DNA of 64,000 nt from Nissolia schottii. Its lineage: Eukaryota > Streptophyta > Magnoliopsida > Fabales > Fabaceae. Location: positions 254,315 to 318,314 of the forward strand of contig QANU01067139.1 in NCBI GenBank assembly GCA_003254905.1. Direction: 5' to 3'. A program made the translations under genes and the position numbers. The notes beneath the pieces are model-generated. The model was not told the DNA's origin and ran no database searches. It saw only the letters and a program-made list of their open reading frames with translations. Shown piece after piece: positions 11,155 through 24,250 of this stretch (positions within the stretch are counted from its first letter, which is position 1; each line of letters begins with the position of its first letter).

Positions 11155-14100
11155 TGGTATCAGAGCTCTCTATGTGAGCTCTATTGCGCCTCTAATTTTG
11201 ATTCTTTACAGGTGATTCTTGTTGAAGCGTATACTCGTGATTAAACTGTGTTCTTGGAGATTTAGTGAAAAATTGCGATTTTTCATATTTCTTGATCGTG
11301 ATTCTGGTCTTGAAGCATGAGTTCTCCTTCATTTTTTTTTTCTGAATCATTGATTGGACGATTAATAAGATAGTTTCAATCTCTATCTTAATTTGTTTGT
11401 GCGTTCCTTCTCCATAGAAATTCGAATTGTCTCCTTGAGTTTCTGATCGGTTAAAGGTGAATTATCTGCGAAAAACTCAATTATTGAAGACATTGATACT
11501 TGAGAATTTCTTTGAGGTATTTCATAAGGCAATTCTGCATTTTGATCCGATCTCCTTCCTGGTTTAGTTATTGATTGATCAGTGAAGATTTCACTTATTC
11601 TTTAATCATTGAGAATTCTTGCTTGATTTCTTGATTGCAAGTTTTTTTTTATTCTATCACACCACACATGGATGAACACATTCTAGTTCATGAGCCAATT
11701 CAGGTTCCGTTGCTTTTCAATCACAATCCACCTCCTACACCTAATCCAATACAAGATCCTACTAGTCCTTATTTTCTGCATCATGGTGAGAGTCCTAATT
11801 CCTCTATCTGTGCTGTCACTCTCACTGGACAGAACTATCACTCTTGGTGCCGTTCCATGAGACTTGCTCCCAAAGCCAAGAACAAACTTCAATTTGTGGA
11901 TGGGACAATGTTGATGCCTGCTGAAAATCATCCAAACTTCTATGCTTAGGACAGATGTAATACTTTTGTTGTGTCCTGGATTGTTAACTCTTTGGATAAA
12001 GAGATCATGAGAGGTGTTCAATGGATTGATATAACATCTGAACTATGCAAGGATTTAAAATAGCGATATCACCATGGTGACCTTTATCAGATTGCAAACC
12101 TCCAAGAAAGTCTATTTGCACATCATGAAGGTGATGATTCTATTACCACTTATTTTACTAAGTTGAAGACTTTGTGGGAGGAACTTGAGAACTTTAGGCC
12201 TATTCCATCATGTGCATGTTTAGGTTAATGTAATTGTGGTCTAGGAATTGTAAGGAACTATAGACATCATGATTATGTTATACTATTTCTAAGAGGATTG
12301 ACAGATCAATATCATGATGTAAGATCTCAAATAATATTGATGGATCCAGTCCCAGACATCAATAGGGTGTTGTCATTATTACTTCAGCAAGAGAGACAAC
12401 TTAATTATGAAATCAGTGATTTAAAATTGATTGCGAACACCATTGCCAGTGGGGGAAGAGGCAAAGGCAGAGGAAGGAACAAGAGGCATTTTGCAGACTC
12501 TGGCGGTAGAGGATAGAAGTCACAAAATTCTGGTCCAAGAGGGCAGAACTCTCAATTTTCTAGGTCAAATGCACGAAGCTCTTTCAAACCCTGTGGTCAT
12601 TGTGGCAAAACTAGGCATCCTATGGACAGATGCTTTCAAAAATATCCTTACCTCAGGCCTAAATTAGTAAATAACGTTGTCGTTGTTGATGATTCTGATG
12701 ATACCAGCAATGTTGTCTCTCATTGTTCTCAAAGAGAGAAAAGTATGAATCCATGTGTATTCTTCACTCCAGAGCAATGTCAAGCACTAATTGCTATGTT
12801 GCAGCAATATGAAGGAAAGCAGTCTCCACCCACAACAAACCAAATCACCCTATTTGAACCTGTCAGCACTTCCTCAGGTATCTGCTATGCTCTTACTTGT
12901 GTAAGCATTAGTTCAGATATGTGGATCCTACATCCAAGAGCTAGTGCTCATGTGTCTCATTCCTTTGCTGCATTTCATTCATATCACAAGATAAGGCCTA
13001 TTAGGATTAAGCTTCCTGATGGTAGTGAAACTACCATTGACATATCAAGAATAATCATATTTTCTAGTGATCTTTACCTCACAAATGTGTTTTTCTTGCC
13101 TAGCTTTTCTTTCAATTTAATTTCTATTTCAAAACTAACAATCTTAATTGCATGTTCATGGTTTTTTTTTGTTTTTTTTTTTTTTCTAATTCCTTATGTG
13201 AGATCTAGGATACTCATTTGATGAAGAGGATTGGAGTAGCTAGTGTGAAGAATGACCTATATGCTTTGAAAGCTGCACCTACTCGTTTGCCTCTTCACCA
13301 TTCTGTAGACACTATCTCCCAATCCCCTTTTAGTCAGTGGCACCTTAGACTAGGGCATCCATCTCATGGAAAGTTGGTTATGATTCAGAAATCACTTTCT
13401 TTCATTCAATGTGATAAACCAAGTGTACCTTGTGATACTTGTCATTTTTCAAAATAAAAGAAATTGTTGTTCCCTGTTAGAAATTCTGTATCAATAAATG
13501 CTTTTGATCTTGTTCACATGGATATTTGGGGACCACTTGCTATTCCCTCTATTGGAGGCAATAGATATTTTTTAACTTTAGTGGATGACAATACTAGGTT
13601 TACTTGGATTTTCTTCCTGAAAAATAAATCTGAAACCGGTTCCCTAGTGCAAAATTTTGTTAAATTCATTGAAACACAACACCATGTCACTGTCAAATGT
13701 ATTAGAACAGACAATGGTGTTGAGTTCAAACTAAAGCATTTTTTTGAATCTAAAGGAATCAATCACCACACTAGCCGTGTAGAGACCCCACAACAAAATG
13801 AGATTGTGGAAAGAAAGCACCGACATATTTTAGGGATGGCTAGAGCTCTAATTTTCCAATCCAATTTACCTAAGATTTTTTGGCATCTAACAATGACACA
13901 TGTTGTCCATTAAATTAATAGGTTACTAAGTGCTTTTCTTCACACCAAATCACCATTTGAATGTTTATTTTCTGCATGACCTGATTTGAGCAATTTAAAA
14001 GTCTTTTGTTGCTTAGCTTTTGCTTCTACATTGGTTGCCAATAGAACCAAGTTAGACTCAAGAGCTAAGAAATTCTTGTTCCTTGGCCTCAAGGAAGGGG

Positions 14101-16083
14101 TGAAAGGCTTTCTTTTGTTGGATTTTAATTCTAAAGAAAATTTCATTTCTCGCAATGTCATTTTTTATGAGCATGTCTTTCCTTATCATTTTGCATCTAC
14201 ATCTACATCCTTGCTAACTTCTACTAATCATGATGTGCCTCATTCCTGCCATATTCCCTCCTCAGATCCTTTCTTGTTTGATTTTAATTTCCCTACATGC
14301 ACTTACACACCTATTCCAGTGTCCACTGACCCTGCCAACACTAATTCACTGCTTGCACTGCCACCAACACGTATTTCACCCACTAACAACCCTGTTAGCC
14401 TCCCACCACTTAGAAAATCCCACAGACTTAAAAAGTCTCCAGCCTATCTGCAGGATTTTCATTGTAATATAGTCCTTTCTAGCACTCCTACTTCATCATC
14501 ATTATCCTCGGCAAGGCATCCACTATCTCATGTAATGTCTTATTCTATTTTCTCTGACAATCATCTGCATTTTCTTTTGCTCTCTCCTCTGTCACTGAGC
14601 CTAATTCCTACGAGAGGCTATCCTTCATGACTGTTGGAAGGCAGCCATTGATGCTGAGTTACATGCTCTAGATTCGAATAACACATGGATTCTAATTGAA
14701 CTCCCTAAAGGGAAGAAACCAGTTGGTTGCAAATGGGTTTTTAAAGTCAAATTCAAACAAGATGACACTATTGAAAGACATAAGGCTCGCTTGGTGGCTA
14801 AGTGATATACTCAAACTCATGGCATTGACTACCTTGAGACATTTAGCCCTGTAATAAAAATGACAACTCCTCCACCAACTAGACGTTAACACAATTTTTC
14901 TCTATGGAGACCTCAATGAGGAGGTTTATATGAAGGTTCCCTCTGGTCTTGATGTTTCTAATCCTTCTCGTATGCAAACTACAAAAGTCACTCTATGGAT
15001 TAAAGCAGGCAAGTACGCAATGGAATGCTAAACTCACTTCAGTCATGCATTCATCAGGTTTTGATCAATTCAAGGCCAATTACTCTTTGTTTTACTCAGC
15101 AAAGCTCCAATGGATTCACTGTCATCTTGGTGTACGTTGATGATTTGGTATTGACAAGCAATGATCTTTTTGAAATTTTGCATATAAAAGCTCTACTTGA
15201 TGAGAAATTCAAGATCAAAGACCTCGGTCAATTGAAGTTCTTCTTAGGTATGGAGGTAGCATGATCAAAAAGAGGTATCCATCTGTACCAACGTAAATAT
15301 GCTATTGATTTACTTCAGTAGTATGACATGCTTAATGTTAAACCATCATCAACACCCATGGATTATCATTTCCAGCTCAACAAAAGTTTTGACATACCCT
15401 TGGCTGATCTTACTGATTATTGCCATATTATTGGCAAACTGCTTTACCTGACAAATACAAAGCCAGATATATCCACAAACCAAGTCAATATCTTGATTGT
15501 GCTACTGATCTTCATATGCAAGCAGCCTATCGAATCCTTCATTACATTAAAGCTTCTCCTACTGCAGGGCTATTCCTCGCATCCACCTCTGATTACAGAG
15601 TACGAACCTTCACTGATTCTGATTGGGGTTCATGTCTTGGCATAAGGCGTTCCGTGAGTGGATTTTGTTTCTTTCTTGGTAATACACTCTTCTCATGGAA
15701 ATGCAAAAAGCAATCCACAATATCTCGTTCTTTCTCAGGGGCTGAATACAGGGCACTTGTCTTAGCTTCTTTTGAGGCTCAATGGCTCCTATATCTCCTT
15801 GCGGATCTTCATATTCCACTTTCTCAACCGGTACTAATGCATTGTGACAATCGTTTTGCAATTCACATTGGTACCAACCCCGTGTTCCATGAGAGAACAA
15901 AGCATATTGAATTGGATTGCCACCTTGTTCGAGATAAGGTTCAATCTGGAATTTTGCAGCTCATTCCTATTGCTTCTCAGCTTCAAATAGCTAACCTCTT
16001 TACCAAGGCTTTGGCTCCAGGTCCTTTCCTCAATTTGTATGGCAAGTTGGGCATGATTAATCTCCATGCTCCACCTTAGGGGG

Positions 16084-16415
16084 TGTTGGATATATGATTT
16101 ATATAAACTCTTGTAACTTAATCTATTAGTTGTGTAGTAATAGCTTAGTTGTAGTTAGTTTCAGTTAGTTATAGCTTAGCTATAGTTAGATGAGTTAGTT
16201 AGTTTACTTGAGACTCAAGACGAGAGTTAGATAGATTACTCGAGACTCAAGTTTCCTTGCTAGTACTTGTATATAAGTCTGTGTACTAGTACAATTGTAA
16301 TTAACACTCTCAATACAAAAGCGTATTCAGAAATCCCATTTTTCTCTCTTCTTACTTTCCTTATCATACTTCACCATTGTTAAAGCTTGGAGTGTTCACA
16401 CCATGGTAGTTTACA
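16084..16415 (+). repeat. 3' LTR of the copia element
   Basis: 332 bases. It matches the 5' LTR except for scattered substitutions and two length differences: a 4-base TTAG gain and a roughly 34-base local duplication around the repeated GAGACTCAAG motif (about 16210-16250). It is preceded by the polypurine run. Confidence 0.93.
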
Positions 16416-16895
16416 TAATAAATTAACTTACACTCTTTTATGAATGGTATTTGTCATTTTTCTTTTTATTTTGTTATTAAAAATGTCGTGTTTTTTATAG
16501 GGATGAATAAGTTTATTTGTAGGTAAATTTGTTGGGCAGGTAAAATATTACTCTTTTTTAAAAGATGAAGTTCTATGTTGGAAAAGAAAAAACAGAACAA
16601 AAGATGCACAAATTATAGTATAGAACGTAAAGGGGTTTCATTATTCAAGAGCTTTCAAGACCGCTTGACCATGGAGCTTCCACAAAGATAGTTTTGTCAT
16701 AAACTTCCGTAGTAACATAAAAAAAACACGACACAACTTACACCTAAGTAGTGTACATACAACATACAATTTTAACGTGAGACTCCAAGGTCTTACTATT
16801 ACAATAACTTAAAACCAAGAATTTTGGGAATGAACCATCCAGATTCTCCATTGATCATAAAAAGACTTGGTGATGTATGCTCTTGACTTGGTACC

Positions 16896-19800
16896 CTACT
16901 GTGGTAGTGGGATATCAGCTAAATCTTCTCTAATAGGACCATGGCTCAACTCTAACTGACCATTGGGATTCATGAACCCCTTCTCCACTTGGTTTTGCAT
17001 TGCTGGGTCATCCTTTGCCTCTATAAATGTCTGAACAGTGTCTTTTCTGAAGGTTAGGTAGATAACAGAGCCAACATAGATTGCCATCAGAGGGAACACT
17101 ATGATCCCAATGAGCACATTCGCCACCTTTGGCAGACTGCTATGGATTAGCCAACCCACGAAGGCGGTGATGAGGTAGTACACGTTGATGCCGATGATTC
17201 CCAAGCCTAGGATCCACGAGATGACAATGATCTGCAAGAAAATTATTTGGTTACATTTCTTTCAATTTTGAATTAAAAATTAAAAATGATCTTAAACTTT
17301 TTCTTAATTCGCGTTACATCTAAAAATTGAAGGCTTATTTCTTAAAAAAAGAGGGAGGAAGGGGAAAACTGACAATCTTAGAATTCTTGTGAGGTCCCAT
17401 CTTGGTGCTGCTGCTGCTAAACTTAAGTAGTGGAATCAAAGCGAATGGAAGCTCAAAAGAGAGTATCATCTGCACAACAATTTTCACTAGGTTGAGTGCG
17501 CACACAAAAAAGGAAAAAGGTTTGATTAATCAAAAGAGAGTTACAAACCGATGCGATGATGATTAGGCGACCAGCCCCAGAAGATCCACCAATGATGGAG
17601 ACAATGAGACTGGGTGTTATGGCGATGGTCCTAGTCATCAAGTTCCTTAACCATCTTTTCATCTTCAAGTCTAAGAAACCCTTTATATACCACCAACCAA
17701 TCAAACAACTACCCAATTTCAGTAATTAAACCATGCTACAAAATCCTACTCCCTGGATACATTAATTCACATCCAAATACATTAATCAATCTAAGTATAT
17801 GTAATATCAATTTAGTCTTGTATAACTAATTGATGATTATTGACCTGCATGATGTACTGCCCCGCATAGGTTCCGGTGATGGCGGAGCTTTGTCCTGAGG
17901 CTAGCAGAGCTATGGCATAGATAGTTGAGCTGGACCGTCCCAACACATTCTACAACCAATGTATGTATGTATGTATGTATGTGACATTGATTAATTTGGT
18001 GCTTTATGATTGGAATATAGCAATTAAATTAACTATGCTATGAAAGATTAAAAGAACCTTGAGAAGGAAGGAAGCGGAGTTAAGGGTTAGATCGCTGCAG
18101 TTATCACTTTCGTCGTGAGAGAGATTGGGGGCTGAGCAAACAGTGCCCGATACAGAAATTACGGCGACGTTGATTAGAAACGCCACAAACAGTGCGAACC
18201 CGCTTTCTATGAGAAAGTATCTACATGCATCCTGCATATATTATAAATCAAGCACATATATAGTATTATAATATATAAATAAATCTATGTGTAGTGTGTA
18301 TGCTATTTGTTGTGGAACTAGGTAGCCTGATTTTCTTTATTATTGTTGTTTGTGTCTTACATTGATGCCACGCACGGAATTTGGTACTTTTCTAGACAGA
18401 ACGAGAGCAGAGTGAAGGAAGAGGTTGTGCCTGCATTAATTTGATTTGTCATGTGACCAAAATATGATACCAACTATGATTTTGTGAATGAATGAAAATG
18501 TTGAGGATGTTTATAGTAGTAAAGGGTTAAAATAAGATAACTTGATAAATTATTGTGTTAAAAGGTAAAAAGGGGAGGATGTGCGTACGGCATGATAAGG
18601 GCACCCAAAAGGGCAATGGCGTCGCCAGTGGCACCTTGTCCTTTGAGTTTGGGGACAAACATTCCCTTTAAGACACCAGAAGCTGGGGGTTTGACGTAGC
18701 TCATTTCCCCAAAGAAACATGCCGCCATTACAAACACTAGCACCGATATCAACAGTTCCAGCTTCCTTACCTGCATGCATCCCCCAAAAATTAAAATATG
18801 TGTAAATCAATAGTACTATATCCTTTTGAAAAGTTAGTAATAGAAGAAAGAGGGAAAAAAAAAAAAAAAAAAAACAAGGGTAGAGAGTGGATTTTCACGT
18901 AGCAACTAGCAAAAGATTAATTGATATTTGACTTTTTGATTCATTTTATAAATAATCATGTATATAAAATAATTTGATTGACTTAATATATAACAATTAA
19001 ACTATTATATTATATATATTGATATTTTACATTTAATTTATCAAAAATATTTTTTAAACACTAAGTAGGATAAAGATACTATATTTTATCTCTCACATGC
19101 ACATGATATAAGTGTGAACTCCATAATGGACGTGATGCATTTTAGGACAAGATGATGAATCGACTTTAAATCTATCCCTAATTCTCTCTGCAAACCGACA
19201 AATCATGGAAAACAAAACACAAAAAATAAAAAAAATAAAATTGAATATATTAAAATTCATTGAAAACTTGAAAGATAAATAAAATAAAATGATAGAATGA
19301 TGACCCCAAATCTCTGGAGACCAAGAAGCAGGAGAGTGCTGCAGCCAGTCAAGAGAACGCCAGCCCATACAGGGATGTGGAAGAGTATGTTGAGGGCAAA
19401 GGCTGTCCCAATCACTTCAGGTATGTCTGCGGCTATCACAGCAAGCTCCGCCAATAACCATAAGCAGTACTTCACAAGTAATGGGTACTCTGCTTTACAT
19501 ATTTCTGATAAGTGCTTCCCTGCCAAATAATTCCACTTACAATATGATCATGAAGTTTGTTTTGAAGGTATGTTTATTTATTTTTGAAAATGAGGATTTG
19601 ATCATGTTTATTTTCTTTTTAAGGTATAAAATTTTATTTTTAGAAAAACTGTATTCTTAATTAAATCTCTATGTATTTTATTCTCATCTCAATATTTGAT
19701 AATGTTTTATTCTTATGTCATGCGAATGAAAATATTGTACTAAAAATTAATATTAATTTATCCTTAATTTTATTATAAAAGTAAAATAAAATAATAATAT

Positions 19801-20961
19801 AATTTGCTAAGAGTATTTTGATAATTATCATACATATATATTCCTAGGAATATGTATTACTTATCAAATATGTTTATAATTCATATGTGAAAATTTAAAA
19901 AGATATTCTTATAAATTTTAATGGTTAAACAAATAAGTTTTATAGAATAGTCAAGAATGAATTATATTCTTAAAAATATGATTTCTGACAATATAATTTC
20001 AAATTAAGTTTAAAACAAACACAGGCTAATATATAATCAACAACCTTACATAATTAATATATAATACACTTACTACATTAATAGTTTAGACTTGCGGATT
20101 ACTCCGTCAATTTCATAATATCTGTTAGGAATAAATTCAATATGTATTCTTAATTAAATCAAAGTATCTAGTAATTAATTTAACTGATGAGATAATAATT
20201 TAATTTAAGAATATATTAAATTTGATATTGGAGAGGGGGGGAGTTGGATACCTGTGCTGACTCCAAGATTTGCAGCCAAGGACTGAATGATAAGGGCAAA
20301 TACTAGTCCAATAAGTATCACCCACAGCAACTGATCCATCATCCAATTAATACAGCACCGCCACCAAATTTCAATATTTGAATTGAATTGAATTGAATTC
20401 ATTTTATTTATTTATTTAAGCAAAACAAAAATCAGCGTAAAACATATATAAATAAGACACATATATATATGTATTACCTCATATCCGTGGTCAGCTCCAG
20501 CTTGGAGATCAGTTTCCACTGCAAAAAATAAAAATAAAAAGGAAGAAGACAGCAACATGAGTTACAGACATATAAAGGAACATTGGAGAGAGAGAGAGAG
20601 AGAGAGAGAGTTAATTACTACGTACAGTTTCCAGGATCAAGGTAGGCTAAAGATACGAGGAAACCAGGACCTACATGTGACAGGAAATTCCTCCAGCCTG
20701 GTCTCTCCTGTGTCTGTTCATCAAAATTAAAAATCACAATTATTGATTTGTCAGATGACATGACGTGGCACACAGATGGATAAATATGGCACACAGCATA
20801 GCGTTAAGAGAAAGAATTAGGACCTGGTGTTGAGAGTCGGAAGGTGTACTGTTAGGTGGTGATACATTGACGGCAGCGACGCGTTTGCTGCCCCCTCCTG
20901 CTCCCCGCGACGATGATGTGATTGCGGCATCGCTCACTTGTTGCTCTTGAAGGCTTCCCAT
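16896..20961 (-). CDS. NRAMP-family divalent metal transporter (NRAMP1/6-like)
   Basis: A multi-pass membrane protein that moves Mn, Fe or related divalent metals with protons. Exons from the 5' end: 20824-20961, 20626-20713, 20478-20518, 20252-20330, 19305-19519, 18589-18770, 18361-18430, 18058-18231, 17845-17949, 17549-17680, 17374-17469 and 16896-17231, giving 551 residues, a normal family length. Metal-site motifs are intact: DPGN in TM1 (about 72-75) and MPH in TM6 (about 247-249). The consensus transport motif [17 protein letters not shown] lies at about 348-364. The 12-exon layout and the sequence ([35 protein letters not shown]) resemble Arabidopsis NRAMP1/NRAMP6 rather than the vacuolar NRAMP3/4 group. 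The ATG at 20961 was chosen because it begins the conserved soluble N-terminus and no upstream ATG is in frame. All introns appear to be GT-AG. Metal specificity and membrane cannot be read from sequence. Confidence 0.95.
20588..20611. repeat. (GA)n microsatellite in an NRAMP intron
   Basis: About twelve AG units just 3' of exon 2 on the coding strand (intron 2). A likely length-polymorphic site with no evident function. Confidence 0.8.
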
Positions 20962-21950
20962 ATTCACTCTCTCTCACTCTCTCTTTATTTGTTAGTTTCT
21001 TCTGCACCCACGCACTGCAAGACTACTTGCCTTCGATTAATGACCACTCAATGAAACTTGTGTGCGTATTTATAGAACAAGATTTATTATATGAACCCTC
21101 TTTGGTTTTATTTGTAAATTTGGCTTTCAAACACGTCACGGTACTTCCATCTTCACGCCTCTCTCTTATATATATGAGCGAGGTCGTCATGCACATTGTA
21201 CGTAACAAAGAAATTAATATTGATATCAGTACACACACCCACCCTTGCATATATACTATTTTCATTCAAATTGATTTGTGGGAGCCAGGGGAGATTATTA
21301 TGCAATCATTTCGTTGATTAACCTCAAATATTTTACTATTTACCCTCAAACTTTTCCCTTGTGTGTCCAAAAAAATCCATTAACTTCTTCTTACTATTTT
21401 AGTGGTGGTAAAACCCTCATAAGTTTGCATACCATTTTTACTACTATGCGCTTTTTTTTGTTTGGTTCACAGCAAAAATTTCATCGTCGTCCGACACCTC
21501 ACACGCCTCCATGCATGTGCCACCTACACATCTGCCTCATGGAGCCACGCACCTGCTCTAGATTTTCTTCAGTGACTCACGTTCCAAGACTTGCTTTGTG
21601 ACTCGCTTCCTCTAGCAACACCCATGTTGACCACATTGACTGTCCGTTGACTAGGCTCTGCTGACATGGAGGGATCCTACTAACAGGGGGTCCACTTGTG
21701 CTTCATGTGCTGACATGGCATGTTGATGTCACAGTATAATAAATCCTTTCTATGGTTGTTTGGTGCCATAAATCTATTTTTGGGGTTTGATTTTCCTAAT
21801 TTTGCTCTTTAAGTTTCACTTTCCATAAAAGAAGAAGAATAAGAAGAAGAATCGTTGTCTTTGCTAGTTCTGCTCAACTTTTGATGTTGCTCTTACTGTC
21901 TCCACCCAATCTCAATGTTGTCTTTTTTGCCTTTGAGCAGGTCGTCATTC
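20962..21950. other. Upstream region of the NRAMP gene, no further gene seen
   Basis: The first 100 bases carry CT-rich leader-like sequence for the NRAMP transcript. The stretch around 21470-21720 is unusually C-rich for this gap, but its open frames match nothing recognisable. No RNA gene was found. Confidence 0.45.
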
Positions 21951-21989
21951 TCACTTACATGTAGAGGATCCGTTATTCCTACTTATGTG

Positions 21990-22302
21990 CAGACGATTCC
22001 ATTGTTGCTCTTGGTTCTCTGACAATCTCTGCTAAATTATGACAAGTTGAAAGCTCGTTATGCTTTAACTTGACAGGGAATGTTAAGAATAAAATAGTAT
22101 CATAAATTGATTTTATGCTTTATGTTATTCTAATTATATTATAATTTAAGTTGATTTTATCATCATTTTATGATTTTGTTATTATCCTATAAATAGATGC
22201 TCTTTTCTTGTAAACACAATACACCATTTATATAATTAATACAATCTTTATTTTCTCTGGTTCTCTTATGTGCATGTGTCCATTATCCCATGATGCTTAA
22301 CA
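21990..22302 (+). mobile_element. Copia-type 3' remnant: coding tail, purine run and one LTR
   Basis: Fossil. The segment 22081-22302 begins TGTTAAG and ends CTTAACA, perfect 7-base LTR-style inverted ends. It contains TATAAATAG followed by a C/T-rich promoter-leader-like stretch, as copia LTRs do. Directly before it is a polypurine-like ACAGGGAA, and before that a short stretch resembling the end of a copia polyprotein. No left part or second LTR is seen, so the copy is truncated and broken. Age cannot be measured from one LTR. Confidence 0.6.
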
Positions 22303-23949
22303 ACTGTCATTCAAACCAAATCACTTTATATGCATAACTAAATCACCTTTCTTGTCAATTATTTTTTACTTATATGTCAAGCTTTGATTGGATGCTAGTA
22401 TAAAAACTTTTTACATTTCCACTGCGTAACAATTAAACTCACATGTTATATGATATTTCATAACTGTTAATGATTTTAAATAATTCTCTCTCTCTCTCTA
22501 TATGTATGTGTGTGGCAATGCTTACATTCACTCTCTTTGGGTGAATATTAACAAACTTCACTCTTTTATTTGGACTAAAATATCTATTTTGTCTTTTTTT
22601 AAATAAGTTGAGTGTCATGTTTATCTTAGTAATTACATATGTTACTCCATTATTATAAGACAACATTCTCTCTCCATTACATTTTGCATTTTACCCAAAA
22701 ACTTATCCAAAATTAGTTATTGTTTGATTAGATTAAAGAAGTATTAATTATTATTTTTTCAACTATACTCTTATTTAATATGAGCTCTCTATTATTGTAT
22801 TAATTGTATTACAATTTTTTGCAACACTTATTGAAGGATAACTTAATCTAAACACTTAATATTTTCTTTGAGTATGTGCAAATTAATTGATTTCTTAATT
22901 AATGTGTTCATTTGTCAAAAGCAATATGTAATATTGAATGGAAGGAGTAATTTCATAAAATTTAATTTTTAAATAAAAATAAAAATATATTGATTTTAAA
23001 TTTACTATACTATCAATTTTAAAGAAAATTTAATAAATTATTATAATTGAAAACAAAAACATTGATGTATCTTTGTAAAAAAAAAATTGTACATAAGTTA
23101 ATATATATTTTTTTATTTTTCCAAAAAAAAAAGCAAACGAAATAAAGTGTGACAATAAGGTTTTAAAAAAAATAAATTGTATTATTATTAAAAAAATTAA
23201 CGCTGAGTCAGAGTTATCTACGTATTTTTTTATTTGTAAAATAAAAATTGTACAACCATTAATATTAATAATTATTAGGAGAGAAAACATGTTGATCTTG
23301 TATAATTAATTTTGCATGTAATTATTAAAATGGACATTCTTAAGTTACGTAAAAAAAATTAATAAACATTTTAGTTCAAATAAAAAAGTGAACCTTATTA
23401 ATATTTACCCTTACCAAAGGGAATTGGGATAGTTAGGCCATGCTGCAAAATGCAACAAGGGCTTAATTACGTTACATCGATACAATTACATCACCTATCG
23501 AGGGCCACCGCCACTAATTAAAAGACCTTTGCATCCACTCAATCTGATTTTAACAGTTGAATTAGTAAACTACATTTGTCACTTATTTTGTTTTTCTCAT
23601 TTTCAAACAAATTGATAAACTACAAGTCTTTATTTATTGAATAATGTTATATGTACAAGAATATTTAAGATGAAACATAACTCAATTATTGATATTTAAT
23701 AATGATGACATAGTGCCCCCAGAGAATTCACCCTAAATTATCTATTTTCCAAGTTTAAAAACCTTAAAAGAACTTTTAAATTGCATAAACTATTTTGTCT
23801 CCCAATATTTTGAATAGAGATTAAAATAGATATGTTGTCTAAACTAAAACTTATTCTAGAAAGTTTTTCTTATGTTCATAGGCATTCAATTTTTATCAAT
23901 AGCTTGTAATTAATAAGGTGTATATGTATGTGCGTCATTGTTATTATTT
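22303..23949. other. AT-rich intergenic DNA, nothing identified
   Basis: Long A and T runs and short (CT)n repeats near 22487. Open frames are short and low-complexity. Confidence 0.5.
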
Positions 23950-24250
23950 ATATACTTTAAAAATAGTCACTCAAACTGATAAATAAATATTACAAAACAG
24001 AAAGACAAACATTATACAACAGAAAAATAAACACTGTCACCGAAGATTTTCTACGTACTCTGCTCGTGTGAGTTTAATATTGCTAAAAACAAAAAATAAA
24101 TATTGTCACCAAACTTTTTTTGTGCTCCCGTGTATGTGCTCGTTTAATATTGCTCATTTTCTATGTTAGATAATGTTTGTTTATCTAATTTATAATGTTT
24201 ATTTTTTTGTTTAGATGAATGTTAAGTGACTATTTTTGAGGTGTACTAAT
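23950..24250. mobile_element. Candidate MITE with imperfect inverted ends
   Basis: The left end near 23955 reads TTTAAAAATAGTCACT. The right end near 24225-24245 reads AGTGACTATTTTTGAGG, its inverted complement. The inner flanks also pair loosely through AAATAAA...CATTATA blocks. Inside there is a degenerate direct repeat, AAATAAACACTGTCACC at about 24028 and AAATAAATATTGTCACC at about 24093, each followed 40-50 bases later by GTTTAATATTGCT or a close variant. No clear target duplication was established. Confidence 0.45.

Larger units (their letters stand above)
10860..16415 (+). mobile_element. Ty1/copia LTR retrotransposon, near full length but broken
   Basis: Fossil of a copia-type element of about 5.56 kb. 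The 5' LTR is 10860-11154 and the 3' LTR 16084-16415; both start TGTTGGATATATG and end TAGTTTACA. The primer site TGGTATCAGAGC (initiator tRNA-Met type) follows the 5' LTR at 11155-11166. A purine run (AGGGGG) precedes the 3' LTR. Flanks are TAACA (10855-10859) and TAATA (16416-16420), a near-matching 5-base duplication. Parts in copia order: gag with a zinc knuckle (about 11660-12680), integrase (about 13340-13980), reverse transcriptase (about 14640-15300) and RNase H (about 15560-16077). The coding region is interrupted at roughly ten or more points, so it is dead. A hand comparison of the LTRs gives about 18 substitutions in about 285 aligned bases, suggesting insertion a few million years ago under usual plant rates. 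Confidence 0.93.

Noticed and set aside
19200-19310. Extending NRAMP exon 5 through the following open frame
   Set aside because: A GT donor right after QRFG joins to VRKLELL, which matches family members; the extension is intronic AT-rich sequence.
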